DNA of 64,000 bases from Membranipora membranacea (Eukaryota; Bryozoa; Gymnolaemata; Cheilostomatida; Membraniporidae). A program made the translations under genes and the position numbers. Positions 47,653 through 60,464 of the stretch are shown one piece after another. The notes under the pieces were generated by a model. The model ran no database searches. It was not told where the DNA came from and was given only the letters and a program-made list of their open reading frames with translations. How positions within the stretch are numbered: position 1 is the stretch's first letter; each line of letters begins with the position of its first letter. The DNA is taken from positions 3,596,001 through 3,660,000 of the forward strand of contig OU612065.1 in assembly GCA_914767715.1 (NCBI GenBank). The letters run 5' to 3'.

Positions 47653-48974
47653 ACCCTTCCTGGTTATGGCTGGATGAGCATTGGTACATAGGTTCAAGCT
47701 AAGTGGGATCTCATCCACTCAGAGACAATGTTTATGGCTGCACTTTATGGGAACTAGGAGCGGCTAGTTCTATTCAGCTCTATCAGCTTTACTCGTTGAT
47801 TCAAAACTATAATAGAAATATCCATATCTTGTGCCTCTGAAATAGCTCAACACTGAAAACGAAAAATGGAAATTGGGAATGAATATTTGTTATTTCATTG
47901 GCATCAACTTTGTAAAAAAGACTCTATCTTCATAAGGAATGTGATGGCTTACTTGATTCAAATTGCCTTTCTGATTATGTATCATCAGAGTTTTTGCTTA
48001 TTTAATAATTTGATAAATGAAAAATAGAATAACCTCACAGAAAATAGATTTGTCCACAGGAGTTTTAGCGTCCTCCTCGATTGACAACTACCATCACGAT
48101 GATGGCTATCTTATGGCGCAGAGTTGAAGAGCAATAATCGACCTCAATGCACAGCTTTTTACTTCTGGTGGAATCTACTATAGTATTACTTGTAACTAGT
48201 GATGTAGAGAATTAACTTGATGTGTAACTGTACTATATCTGCCTTTTCTCCTATGTTAATTGGTTTGAGCATGAAAAACTCTCCAAAGAAAACAGATCAA
48301 AACACTTGTGAATTGATATAAATAGGCAACAAAACTCAGTCACCACCATCATTCCTCATAGACAACAACAACCTACTGATTCGACAGGATTAAATATAAA
48401 AGCATCAGCAGTAGCGAAAACGAACGAAAATAATTATACAACATATCGTGCAGAGCGATTCTATGTCAATTTACCAAGAGGAGCTGTACTCCACATTGTC
48501 CCTATCCCATCCATTCTTTCTGTAATCTAACAAGTCTATGAAGAAGCTAGTAAAGCCATGGATCTTGCCTATTGCATACATATACTCAATCACCCAAAGG
48601 GGGCTCTGATTTAAATACTGCCAAAATTGCCATTGCTATACGTTGCTGCGGATTCGGCTCATCGTACAATAAAAACTGCCAAAATCACCATGTGTTGCTC
48701 ACTGCTGAGTGAGCAAGCAATTTCGGAAGGTATATCCACAAAGAGCGAGGATTTTGAGCAAAGCTGATACAAAGTTTATTGATCAGATGGGGATTTCCTG
48801 CACAGCAACTTAACAAGGTAACCGATGTCAATCACTCCAAGCCAGGTAGACATGGGGTGTAAATGGGATTAGTTGTATTGACAGTGAAATATGCTTGTAG
48901 CTGTAGGCTCCTAAACTAATGAGCACATGAACAGAAGCTGTGACTATTAATCTACTGCTGTTACTCCTAAGTAC
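47653..48974. other. Gene-free stretch
   Basis: No recognisable gene. A short exon-like segment at 48473-48519 (minus strand) has splice-like flanks but does not connect in phase to any gene found. Confidence 0.4.
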
Positions 48975-49105
48975 AAGTTTGTTTCCTCTGTATTGGCGGA
49001 GTTATAATGCAGGAGTTATAATGCAAGAGTCAGGTAGCCTATCTGGTGCGGCGCCTCGATACCTGAGTTGTGTAAATTAAATCCGCCAATACAGAAGGAA
49101 CAAGC
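48975..49105. repeat. Small hairpin (MITE-like) repeat
   Basis: GTTTCCTCTGTATTGGCGGA at 48981-49000 is inverted as TCCGCCAATACAGAAGGAAC at 49082-49101, with one mismatch. Between them the phrase AGTTATAATGCA is duplicated. Confidence 0.7.
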
Positions 49106-50698
49106 GTGTTACAGTTACAACTTGGGTACACCCACAGAAGCAACTTAGCTGGCCAAAAAGTCAAATCAGTGGAGTCACATAGCATTCCACTCAAGCCTTG
49201 GTTAGGCCAGGGACTAGTTGAACTTGGGATCCGTTGAAATCTCCCCTGATTGGGCAAAGGAGTTAATGTCAAACTCCTTGCTCTGCTGCTAAAGCAAGTA
49301 GGCCAGACCTTACCAACCTACACTATATGAGAAGTACTTAATAGGGGTAGAACACAGGCTAGCAAAAGGCTGGGTTTAGGCCTAGACAGAGTAGTTGGTT
49401 GAAAAAGAATTCCTCTTAACCCCACAATCTTGGTGACTAGGGAGTTTAGAGTAGCCTGTGGTTCTCCCTGTTAGCATAGAAGATTTCTCAGAATTAGCAG
49501 CTAGTACAACCACCGGACAGACATGACAGGATTTGTTGTTGTTGAGTGAAACTAAAAGAGTGAGAAGCAGTGAAGCTGTTATCAATCAACCAAGGAGTCC
49601 TTGTATCAAATACATGACAAGTTACCCTATTTGGTAGGGTAACACCAGATATTTTGGCTGCTTACCCTATGAGACCAGATGACCCTATAACCACCCCACT
49701 TTTGCACCAAAGAGCTTAGTGAAGTTTTATTTGCTTATTTGCTGTCATGAGGTCTAGTTGTCAACATAAGATAAAAAATTGTTTTAGTTTAAACACTTTA
49801 CATAGTGAAATTCTTTCTTATGCTTGCGAGAATTAGGTAAATTATAGTTATCTAACAAACAATAAATCGACAGAAAATCAAACATTTTAAGAGCTTGTCG
49901 GTGGCTGGGATGTTGCCCCGGACCGCCAGTGGGAGTATTTTAGGGTCCCCCAGACCAACCCAGCCCGCAAGTTTATGCACCACCAGATATAGAGCCCAGC
50001 CAACTTGTCATGTATGAATTGTATGTATGTATGGTATCAACTCTCAAATAGTTAGGAGTAGACTTCTTTGGCTCAGCCACTTTTACTACTCAACTCAGTA
50101 TGGGTTATTTTTTAGGTTTCCAACCTCAACACATAGTGCTGCTTTCATAGTCAGAAGCAAAGGTCGTAGTAATGTGTATGTCATACCTTCTGGGGCAGGG
50201 ATGCCAATTGCTGTATAGTAGTGCTCTCTCCAAATACTTTTCATCAAGCTAATAAATAGTATGTGTTCTTAAAATTGTAAATGTACTTTGCCGGGTGCAG
50301 GTCTATGTTCCGTTCGGAGCTATGTTCCGTATGGGTCTATGTTCCGCTGATTTTTGGGTCTTTAGTCCGCTGCTCCTGCCTATACTCAATGCCCATATTA
50401 TGTTTCGCCCCAACTGATACTTGATAGCTCCAAAAAAAGGCAACTCCCTATAATAAAAAAGAGAATACAGGGAGGGTAGGAATCATAGCAAAACCCAACT
50501 GTTATCAATGAACCAATGAGTTAGTAATACACTTGAGCTCAACCATTTAAGTTAGGTTTGGCAATATGCCTTATCTTCTCATGGGATTTATCAACCTTGA
50601 CAAAAGTTAGCATCACGCCATTTTTAATAACCGATGGAATTTGCATTACAAAAGTTTATGCTGTTCTGAATGGGCATTAAAAACAGGCGCTGGCAACA

Positions 50699-50808
50699 GG
50701 TGTTGTAAGACGTGTGGCCTGTGCTGTATGGGACACGTCTTACAGCACTCAAGGCCTATACAGTTTTGTTGTGTTCCATACAGCACCTGCCACAGGTCTT
50801 ATAACACC
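50699..50808. repeat. Hairpin repeat with 38-bp arms
   Basis: The arm at 50699-50736 (GGTGTTGTAAGACGTGTGGC...) is inverted at 50771-50808 with few mismatches. The loop contains a third partial inverted piece (GACACGTCTTACAGCAC). Confidence 0.8.
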
Positions 50809-53800
50809 CATTGCACCTCAGGAAGTTGTATGAGTGTTTAATGGAACTGAGTACTTAAAATGCATTTAGTACGCAACACTGCCTGCACCATCAAACTCTC
50901 TAATATGATATTTTTTATAAAATTGGGGACACATTTGAAACTAACAGTCGGACAGCATATCGAACGGTAAAGTTACTGTTGAAATACAGATCTGATAATT
51001 TCACGCTGGTTATCGTTATGCCGGCTGTTGCTGCCAAGTAAAAGACTCTTTGGTGAAGCCTTTTTAGCAAAATCCTGACAAACAAACGTTGCTCAAAATC
51101 CTCGCTCCTTTAGTCTTTCAATTTAGACAAATTCATTTCCAAATAGTCCATTCAGAATATAGTTCCATCATGCAAAAAGCAATATGACTTGCAATTTGAC
51201 ATGTTACGGGCGGAATAATCAGATAGCGATTTTAATGCTTTTTAATCAAACACCAGTTGTCTTCTCTCTCTCCATGGATAGACAACTAGCTGATAATTAT
51301 AATAATAAAAATTCATTATTAAAAACACTTGTCAAAATTTTTGATTTCTAGACATTGAACATTGAACATTCAACATTATCAATATAAATCGTTTTTATTG
51401 ATACTTATCACTGAGTTAAATGAAAAATCTAGCTTAGAATTATTATGATAGCTTGTCAATTTTAGTGACTTAAGCGGTAAAATGCCTCTTTTTGCAGACG
51501 AAAAGATGGTACACAATTATTATATTGTTAAGCAGTGAAACAGGAAAAGTTCCATCTAACATTTGATGTTTTTTAATGTGACTGCAATTATAATAGTATA
51601 ATAAATGAGTTTTCAAACACTAAATCAACAGTTTGTGTCATCATAGTCTCTGAGAGAAAAGTTTCAGAGATAGGCACACTCTCTAATGTAGCTCAGCTAC
51701 TCTAAAAATCACCTGCAAAAAATTGTCTCGCTTCTATTCATAAGTACATAAAAATTGTCATGAGACTGTATGGAATTAAGGTAACCGGTTCAAACATATT
51801 CTGAACTGGGAAAAAAATGATCCAATATAATTGAACAGTGAAAACATATTTAATCGACAAAATCAATCTACATAGGATGTTTTTATTTTACCTTCATTAA
51901 ATAAGAGGTCCTTTTTCCCATGTTTTGAATTCAGAGTTTTGGCCCCTTATCAGTTAGGAGCGGAATGATTCAAGGACCATACATGTTCCTCTGTTATAGA
52001 TTTGTATGTCATATATATATATATATACATGATATATATACACATAGTATTTATATGAAACTTAACTCTACAACAATGAACTAATTGGGTTTCCCTAGAT
52101 CATTTTTATGAATGAATGTGAGAGGTTACCAAAAGTTGAGATGTAGGAATTATGTTTATTTTAAGTTTTTGAGATATAAATTAAATATTGAGGAGGGGCA
52201 CCTTGTTTATATCAGTCAACATGGTAATGAATATGCGGACTGTTTTCAGATTTGCCATGTTATCACTGTTAACAATATACTGTTACCCCTACAGATGTCA
52301 CAGTTATTGGGGGTAGTTACATGTTGAGTTGGTGAACTGAAAAATCTAGAACCTGACAAGACCAAACTCATGAGTACTAGTGCTGCGGATCTGTATTTTT
52401 AATATCGTAACAGCATCATCCCCGTTTACTGCTGGAATTGTCCAAACAGAGTGATCATGAATTTACGACAGGCGAGTTCTATGCTAAAAGTAAGCATGTA
52501 ATTGCAGTAATTATTGACAGGGCACAATTAAACTAAGACAATCTGTTTGAAAGAGACAGCTGACAGCGCAACCTTGATGGTGAGCTTTCTGGTCAAGGGA
52601 CCTGATATGAGCGCTCCTACATTTCTTTTCTTGTTTGGAGATGAACTTGCTTGACATGAAGAAAACATTGTTGCTGCCGATTTTTGCTCTGATCTGTTTC
52701 ATTTTATTGTTTAATTTTAAATATATGGAGGCGTTTATATTGAAAATTAGATCATTTTTGGAAGCAGAAACTCTATTTATGATGATCTCTGCAATCAATA
52801 GATTCAGCAACACTAGCTGAAAAAGTTGCCAAGTTGAAGATGTATCATTTGCCAACCGTCATTTGATTATAGAACCATGGTATAACTTATCATATCAATT
52901 TGAATCACAAGGTACTGGTGTGAGTGTATTTGTAGATTTCAAGATCAAAGAAACTAATAAAAATCAAACGCGATACTAGAACAACGCTAAAATTGCAAGA
53001 ATCAAATCTACTCATTGGATCGAACGAAACCATGAACAGGTCTTCAAGAAGCCCAAGCCGGAGTAGTGTATCTGGTTGCTCATTTTAATACATGAAGATT
53101 TTTTGCAAGGGTCATTTCAGGTAAACAGTATCACCCACTTAACTCGACAACTCTGCTGCAAATGATGCTGGTGGTGGCGTCAAAACCATTTTGATTGCGC
53201 AGTGGAGTGCATTGAATTCAATTTAATTTCTCTCAATTTTTCTAGACCACATAACGCTATACTTTGGCACCCTGCAGCGAATGTAACATAATACCCTGAT
53301 GTAGTATATTTTTGGATGTTGTAGAGGTGCTCCAAAACCGGGGCAAATCCATTGGAGAAGGCCATCATTAACATACATAATATGAAAAACAATTCAAGTT
53401 CCCAGGTTTCAAATATCAATTGTCATTTAATGAGGTTGTATTTTACGACATGGTGAGATGTGTTGGAATTGAAAGATCAGTAGTTCTCCTATAATATTTC
53501 AATAAGCAAAAATCAATGCCCATAATGCGGCAGACGAAATACATGTAATGTCTGATTGCCAAAACTTTGTTTATAAAAGCAATTTCACATGATACTTTTT
53601 TATGTATACCCGAACATAATTTAGGTTCTTACTCCTTAGATGGCTGTAAGTGCGAGTTTGTGGCATTACATTACAACTATTCACTTTTGTTTGATAATGT
53701 TTGTAAGGAATTTGATGATGTGATGCCACAAACTTGCATATACAGCTATCTGAGCACCTTTAACGGATCAGAATGTCCCTTGAAGTACAAATTGGAGTTG

Positions 53801-53849
53801 TCTGCTACGTGTTGTTGAGCAGACAATTTGAAAGTAGCTTGGCTTTAGC

Positions 53850-54605
53850 TACACAGCATATTCCCGAGATCAATTGCTGCGGGACTCAGGCCAAAAGCAA
53901 GAGCTAAAATTGACAAAAATTTGTCGTTGGGCGATAGCTCGGCCACCAGACTACCTGTCGAGCAGCTCTGCAGGTTTAGCAGTACCCTGGTGTCCAGCAT
54001 GTGCATGTGCAATATAGGCACTACGCAAACTTGCAGGTACATCAAGTCTATCATTAAACATGAGACAACCTTTGTACCCGGGCAATTTATGACTGCTTGT
54101 TTCTTCGCCACCCCTCGACCAAATACTGCTTGAATTTAACTGCGACTTCGTCAGTCACGGTGGCTTAAAACGCCTCTATTTCATATATATCAGGGACTAA
54201 GTCCTCACAAATACTGTCAATATAGTACTCAACAGCTGCACAGTGCTTCACACTGGCTGCACTCTAAGCCTCGTTGGGTCGGCTCAAACTATCGGCAACA
54301 AACATCTTAACACCAAAATTTTTATATCCATACCTCATTATCCTCATTTTGAACCTTTGCACCCTCGGTGGTAGATCACTCAGATCTTTACCACCTAGAA
54401 TTTGTACCAAGGGTTTATGGTCCGTTTCAACTTCAAACTTTCGACCTATAGTATACTAGTCAAACTGCCAACATGATGACAAGAGTTTCTTTCTCCACCA
54501 TCGAAGAGCGCGTTTAAGTGTCAGTCATCTTACGCGAGGCATATTCCAATGGTTGCCAGATATCTTTACCAGATTCCTGGAGCAAAACAGCACCAAACGC
54601 GCTGG
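53850..54605 (-). pseudogene. Gypsy-like LTR retrotransposon pol fragment (RNase H and integrase zinc domain)
   Basis: On the minus strand about 54605-54265 encodes an RNase H region: FGAVLLQESGKDIWQPLEYA, then TDHKPLVQILGG-like and LPPRVQRFKMRIMRYGY stretches, spread over shifted frames. About 54125-53925 encodes an integrase zinc-binding segment (IAHAHAGHQGTAK, then ARQVVWWPSY after a frameshift). Stops and frameshifts show it is dead. No LTRs were identified. Confidence 0.75.
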
Positions 54606-55980
54606 ATATTGATAACAATCGCAACTTGCATATTATTAGGAAGTTGCTTAGTCCTTGGTTTAAAAAAGATAAAATTTTGGTTATCCATCACTCATTACAT
54701 TGTATTGAAGCTGTTATACTTTATCAAAATACACCATTAATAAAATAATCGTATAAAATGAATTTTAAGCTTTATTCTCAGGGAGAGGGATAAATAATTA
54801 CCGGAAAATACATTTGAGGTTTGGCTGAGATCTATGGGAGCACAGAGGATAGAGTTCCATTTTCCCCTATGGGGATTATATAAAAATTATGGAAATGGAC
54901 CAAAATATAAATCCTCGTTCTTAAATCATTATAAATGGATACAACGCCCATAAATTTTTTTTAAATCACAACACTGATGCTTCAGTAGGTGTGGTTATTT
55001 GTTTGCTTGTAGCTGGTGAATGGTACTGAGTTTCTTTAAGATGCTCTGTCTTTCTATGGCAGTCTAAAAAAGAAATAAAGATTACAATATCCAGAAAGCT
55101 AGCTGCAACATTGATTGGCATCGCAGAGCAGCCAGAAAAATAACTATTAGTATAAGGTTATTATGGGATTATCATGTAAAAGGTGCTATGCAATAACTAG
55201 CCACTAAAGATGCATGTAGTTTTAGCTACCGAGTGGGTACTAGTGAAAAATTAGGTCATTAGGTCATTTTGTGTATAGGTTTGTCATAATTATCTATATG
55301 GGTATTTCTATCCCTTGTCCGATATGAGGGAGGGTAGTGGTGTGAGACTGCACATTTCAGAAAGGTAATTGACACCCTAACTCGAAGACTGTTAGATAAT
55401 TTTTTCTTTCATGTGTGTTTATTGCTAGAGATAAAATTGATAACATATATAGATAAAGTTCAATTGAGTATGACTCAGAGAAAGGCAAAAAAAGATTAAA
55501 TCAAAAAATGTAGATAATTGCGATAGAAATATGTCAAAAGCAAAGGGACAGTCTTATAGCCTGCGCTAGAGCGTAGACAGCCCAATTGTAAAGCTTGAAG
55601 GTCAAATACGAGACACACGTACAGGACAAGTGCCCCTTCCAGCTGCAGTCATCACTGCCCCCCAGACAGGGAGCCAGGCGCGCGGGCACACAAGTCTGAG
55701 ACCCCACCTCCACCCCCTTTAGGTGCTTGTTGTACAGTGACAAGCGAGTGCACAACAAGGACCTCTCATCCCGATCGGTTGGCTTTTTTTATCAGTTGAG
55801 CATGCATAAAGTACAAAATTCAAATAGCATTTGAATTCACATAATTCCTTATGTTTTAAAAATGATGTGACATTTTCTCTGGGTTTTTTGTTCAGAATAA
55901 CATGTACATACTTTTTTGAAGAATGGAAACTGAAATGGAATGGAGATCTGTGTCGTGGCATGGCCCCAGAATTCAGGTTT

Positions 55981-56260
55981 TTAAATTAAATGTGGGTAAA
56001 AACAACGGTAATACAGGTCAGCCATTGTTTTGCTATCAAAATAAGGGAGAGCTGCCCTAATCAATGTTAAAATTAGGTTGAATTTTCGGCAGTGGTCCAC
56101 GAGGTGATTCATATCAGTTATATTAGAGTCAAGAATAATGCCTAAAAAATTGTGTTTTACAGCTGAGATCAATTTTATATTCCGCCAAAACAATTTGCTT
56201 TTATTGCGATTTAAAAATAATTTGGAACGTTTTTGAATAATTTAGAGTGATCCTGTTGGC
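55981..56260 (-). pseudogene. LINE reverse-transcriptase C-terminal fragment
   Basis: The open frame reads SKLFWRNIKLISAVKHNFLG followed by ILDSNITDMNHLVDHCRKFN and YYRCFYPHLI, typical of the thumb region after the RT core in CR1/jockey-type elements. It is a truncated relic inside the 10.6-kb block. Confidence 0.6.
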
Positions 56261-56461
56261 CATGCACCAAGTTTCAACTTTTGAAATTTCTTGTCTTAAT
56301 AGGTTTATTACTGATAGACAGCCTCTTTGATGTCGGTAGACTAAGAATGTTCCACACAGTATAGTTGTAGAGTTGTCGTTAGAGAAGTGGCGACTTTTGA
56401 GTCAGTTCAGTTGGTGTTGGTTTATGTTGCTCGGCGTGTTATGGGATATGAGCAGGGAGAT

Positions 56462-56512
56462 CTCTCATAACAAGAGGGGAAATTGAACCCAGGACCTCGT
56501 GCTATCAAAACT
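56462..56512 (-). repeat. SINE-like B-box fragment
   Basis: On the minus strand AGCACGAGGTCCTGGGTTCAATTTCCCC is a tRNA-type T-arm with a B box. No matching A box lies upstream, so only a fragment survives. Confidence 0.4.
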
Positions 56513-57439
56513 TATAACAACTGACAACAAATTTAGGTATTGTGATTGTAAAAATACTTTCTTTCTGGGGGAAAAAATTTGCTGATTGCTATAAATAGAA
56601 ATATAAACACTTCCACAGAGAGAAGCTATTTTTTGGTTATAGTACTTATGGAATGAAAATGAAAGTAACACCTTTGTACATACCCATATCTCAATACGCG
56701 GTAGGCATGATGGACTCTACCTCCAAGCGGCTCAACACCTCAGCTGATAGTTCACATCCCCGTACATATCCCTTCTATTTACCAACCAGCATTGTAGGTC
56801 ACTCTGAAATAGTGTGAATATGAACAGATGGACACTTTCTCATCTTAGCATTGGTATCCTGTCATTAGGGATAGGGTGATGGGTTGATGCAGACCTCCCA
56901 ATCAGGACATATTATGTTTTTCGGTACCAAATTACCTTGATTGAAACTTTGAACCAAAATAGTTTATCCGCAAGGGTAGTTGATATGATGTACATTCAAT
57001 GTCAATATTTTTACTGCCCAACTGCGAATTACCATATGCATTATGTCTTTCAGCTTTGTTTTTTTTCAATCCTCATATTGTACCTTCTGGGCTCACTTAT
57101 GGGGCAAAGGCAAGTGGTATTTTTCACGTTTATGATAACTTAACAAACCTGATGTAGATTGGTGGAAATCATCTCAAGTCGCAGCCAAATGCACAACTAA
57201 TTTTCTCCGCATAGGATCTGATAAAAATAAAGCAAAATAATTATGTACTTTATGTATATACCTACATGTCCTGGTGTGCTATGGCAAGTGACCAATTCTG
57301 AGCTGGAACAGGTAGGGGGGCAGGATAAAATATGAAAACTAGCAAAAAAGTCAAGAACAAGACCAACAGTTATTTCTGCAATAGAGGTGGTTGTTTTGTA
57401 GATATTATGATATTATGAAAAATTCGCTTGAGGAATGTA

Positions 57440-58130
57440 CAATCCTGTGCAAGACTCAGCCAGTCCCAATCCTGGATAGAGACGGGTTCAGCGACAGGCA
57501 GAGCATCCGGCCGGAAAAACTATGCCACAGACTGTCATAAAACCAGAGAGAACCAGACTATGCCAAGGCATCTCCCTTGTTGGGGACCTTGTGGAAAGTA
57601 GGCGAGCGAGGTAGACGATTATCAAGCTAGCGGCCCTAAACATTGCTACACTCACAAATAAGAGTAGAGAGATAGCTGATAAGATGGTGAGGCGTAACAT
57701 ATGCCTACAGGAGACCAGATGGGAGGAGAAAGGCCCGGAGGAAAGGCAAGATACATTGATGATGGCATCAAGCTGTACAACAGTGGCGGGATAAGACCAA
57801 GGAATGGTGTGGGATGAGTCATGTAACCAGGAAATCTGAGGGGATTATCAATTTGAACTTGGTGACCAAAAGGCAGACCTATAACATCGTTTCTGCCTAT
57901 GCGAACAGCAAGACTGTGACGAGGAGGCCAAAGGCAGATTTTGGACTGAGTTTGTTGCAGTGCTGCAGAGGAGCTTATCTTGGCCGGAGACATGAACGGG
58001 CATACTGGAAGTGCAAGTTGATCGCTTAGAGGCAAATGTGCAATAGCCATCAGAAACAGTGGAGTTCGAACAGAGATAAAATCGCATAACACAATGAACT
58101 ACTTCCAGAACCAGGTATAAACAATATGCT
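57440..58130 (+). pseudogene. RTE-like LINE endonuclease fragment
   Basis: Pieces in shifting frames spell an APE-type endonuclease: NKSREIADKMVRRNICLQET(RW) near 57655, DGIKLYNSGGIRPRNGVG near 57760, YNIVSAYA near 57880 and LAGDMNGHTGSAS near 57975. This order matches the endonuclease of RTE-type elements often annotated as craniofacial-development-protein-2-like. There are multiple stops and frameshifts, and no reverse transcriptase follows. Confidence 0.7.
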
Positions 58131-58149
58131 AAATTTTTCCTCTCGGACT

Positions 58150-58880
58150 CTGATAGCTATTCTGCGATGAGAACCTACTATTTGGCAGCCGTCGGTTGCC
58201 TAACGGACAAATAGGCTTCCGGTTGCTTTTAACGCTACCGGAAATAAAATCCATGGGACAGGATTGGCTTGTAACAGATGCAAATGCACTTTAGACAGAG
58301 ATGGGTTTTGTTACGGTGGAGTTTGCTGTGAAAGAAACCCATCAGGACGCCTATTTGGTGTCCAACGGTTGCCAAATAGCCATCCGGATGGGTCTGTTTT
58401 ACAAATGACATCTGCCATGAAGCCATCTGGTTGCAAAATTCGCAACAGGATTGGTTTGTGACTGCCGAGCTTTGAAATTGATATAATGTGAAATGGATAT
58501 TTGTCATGAGTGGATGGACCTTTAACGTAAAGATTTGTGGTGGACCGGCCACATTTTTCGCATTATAACTGCAACAAACCCATCCAGACAGGCTTGGAAT
58601 AGTAATGTTTGCTAAATTAACTCCATCCGGGTGGGTTTTGTTTGAGCAGTAATATTTGCTGTAACCATTCTTCCAGATGAGCCAAATGTGTCCGGTAAAT
58701 GGCCATCAGCAACATATCTCCATAAAAGGGCCATCCGCTTATGACAAATACCCATGCGGCAATGCAAACTGGCCATCCATTTCACCTTGTATCAATCTCG
58801 AAGTGTGACTGTAACAAACCCATCCGAATGGCCATATGGCAACTGATGGTTGCCAACTAGATCGTATAACCAAATTTTCA
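58150..58880. repeat. Degenerate palindromic-module cluster
   Basis: Variants of GCCATCCGGATGGGTTTG, CAACGGTTGCCAAATAG and AACAAACCCATCC recur more than ten times in both orientations. The modules are short, diverged and unevenly spaced. No coding frame. Confidence 0.55.
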
Positions 58881-59029
58881 CCATTTGCTGTAACCTTAAC
58901 CTGCCACAGGAGGATCTACAAGTATCAAAGAGTGATAACAAAGATCATTTCACAATTTAGCGGGGGAGACAAAGAATCTCTTTTTGTGGAGGTCAGTGCT
59001 GCAGTGAGGTATTAGGTACTGTTGGTTGT

Positions 59030-60080
59030 CCCTTCTAGAACTCCAGGATGTGGGTGAAGTTGATGTAATCTCCCATGTCAGTCTCTACTTTACCAAAGTG
59101 GATGGCTCGGAAGAGTACAATTCTTCGCCATTCTGGTACTTAGGTTTTTCCATTCTAGTTGTTCTATCAGCTGCGAGGTGCTAGTTGTGTGGTCTGACCA
59201 CGGAACATTGTAAACACATGCGCGCGTTACACGTTACACAACTTCGAGCTTTGTTGCTTGTGCTTGCGTCAGGCTACCATCCCATACTGATGATGTGTAT
59301 TCTAGAATGGGCCTGACGAGTATGGGGTAAGCTTTTGCTCTGAGATGTTTTAGAAAGTATGGTATTGTGTGCTCTTCTTATGAACCCTCACCTTATGCTG
59401 GCTGCTTTGTTGGTAATATAGTTGAAGTCTTCATTCCATCTAAGAGAGCTCTCCAGCCTTAATCCTAGGTATTTTACACCCTTTGTCTTAGGGATGTCTG
59501 TTTCATTATGTATGTGGTTGTTGTTGGCTCCTTTAGTTCTTTTTTGGGTAAATTTAACATGTTCGCATTTGAGAGGATTGAACTCCATCTTCCAACTACT
59601 CTCCCATACTTGGAGGGCATCTAGATTTTTTTGGAGCTGGAAAAAGTTTTCACCGGTCGAACAGATGACGTGTCGTCTGCGAACATGCGGGTTTTGGATA
59701 TGACTGAGTCAGCTAGGTCGTTTATGTAGACCAGGAACAGGATTGGGCCAATTACTGAACCCTGGGATGACCTTGGCGTGGGCTATAACTATGGCCATCA
59801 ACTGTAACTACTTGGGATTAACCTTCTAGTAGACTCTGTACCTAGAAAGTAGCTTGAGGGGTAACTCCGATATAAGCGAGTTTCTGAAGAAGTTACTGTG
59901 GTCAACTTGGTCGAAAGCTTTACTGAAGTCTAGGAAACCGGCATCCACTTCCTCTCCTTTGTCAAACTGTTGTGAAATGTCGCAAATCTGTTCTGTCAGC
60001 TGGCTCTCATAGCTTCTGTATCTTCTGAAACCATGTTGGCGCTTGCTTATTTACCTGCGTATTTACCTGCGTCTTCTTCG
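59030..60080 (-). pseudogene. CR1/Rex1-like LINE reverse-transcriptase fragment
   Basis: Reading the minus strand from about 60050: FRRYRSYESQLTEQICDISQ and VDAGFLDFSKAFDQVDHSNF (RT motif A), QGSVIGPILFLVYINDLADSV (about 59760-59700), RMFADDT (YADD-box equivalent, about 59680), and KMEFNPLKCEHVKFTQ then KYLGLRLESSLRW (59588-59388). Stops and frameshifts intervene. It belongs to a different element from the RTE-like fragment at 57440. Confidence 0.8.
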
Positions 60081-60324
60081 TCTCAAGCGTCAGCTCTCCA
60101 GCTGTGACTTTGGAAACTTCTGCTCAAAGTCGGTTTAACATTTCCGGGTCATTAACATGTGCTTAATTTGTAGCTTTTATCGAGGAATTTTGGAATTTGA
60201 CTGGCTGCAATAACAATGCAAAAACAACAAATTAAGCAAGCGCCAAAATGGTTTCCAGAAAATACAGAAGCTATGAAAGCAGGACAGTCATATAGTTCCA
60301 TAAGTTAGGGTTCGCAATTCGCAT

Positions 60325-60464
60325 CACAGGCCTTCTATAGTCGGTGCAAGTCCAGTGGTAGAGTGCCCCAGTGGTCGAGGCCTTTTCTCTCAAGAAAAGG
60401 CCTCGCCCACTGGGGCACTCGACCACTGGACTTGCACCACCAACTACAGAAGAGAAGGCCTGTG
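60325..60464. repeat. Near-perfect 140-bp hairpin (MITE-like)
   Basis: Arms run from CACAGGCCTTCT to AGAAGGCCTGTG and meet at the centre CCTTTTCTCTCAAGAAAAGG. The internal phrase GTGCAAGTCCAGTGG is inverted in the other arm. A degenerate relative lies at 21153-21200. It sits just inside the right end of the 10.6-kb block. Confidence 0.85.

Noticed and set aside
48473-48519. Exon-like segment on the minus strand (MDGIGTMWSTAPL) as a possible first PHKG exon
   Set aside because: It leaves one base over while the exon at 44183 needs phase 0, and any shift runs into a stop. No supporting family similarity.
52511-52855. 114-codon minus-strand open frame inside the 10.6-kb block
   Set aside because: Low-complexity composition without transposase or other domain motifs; not supported as a gene.
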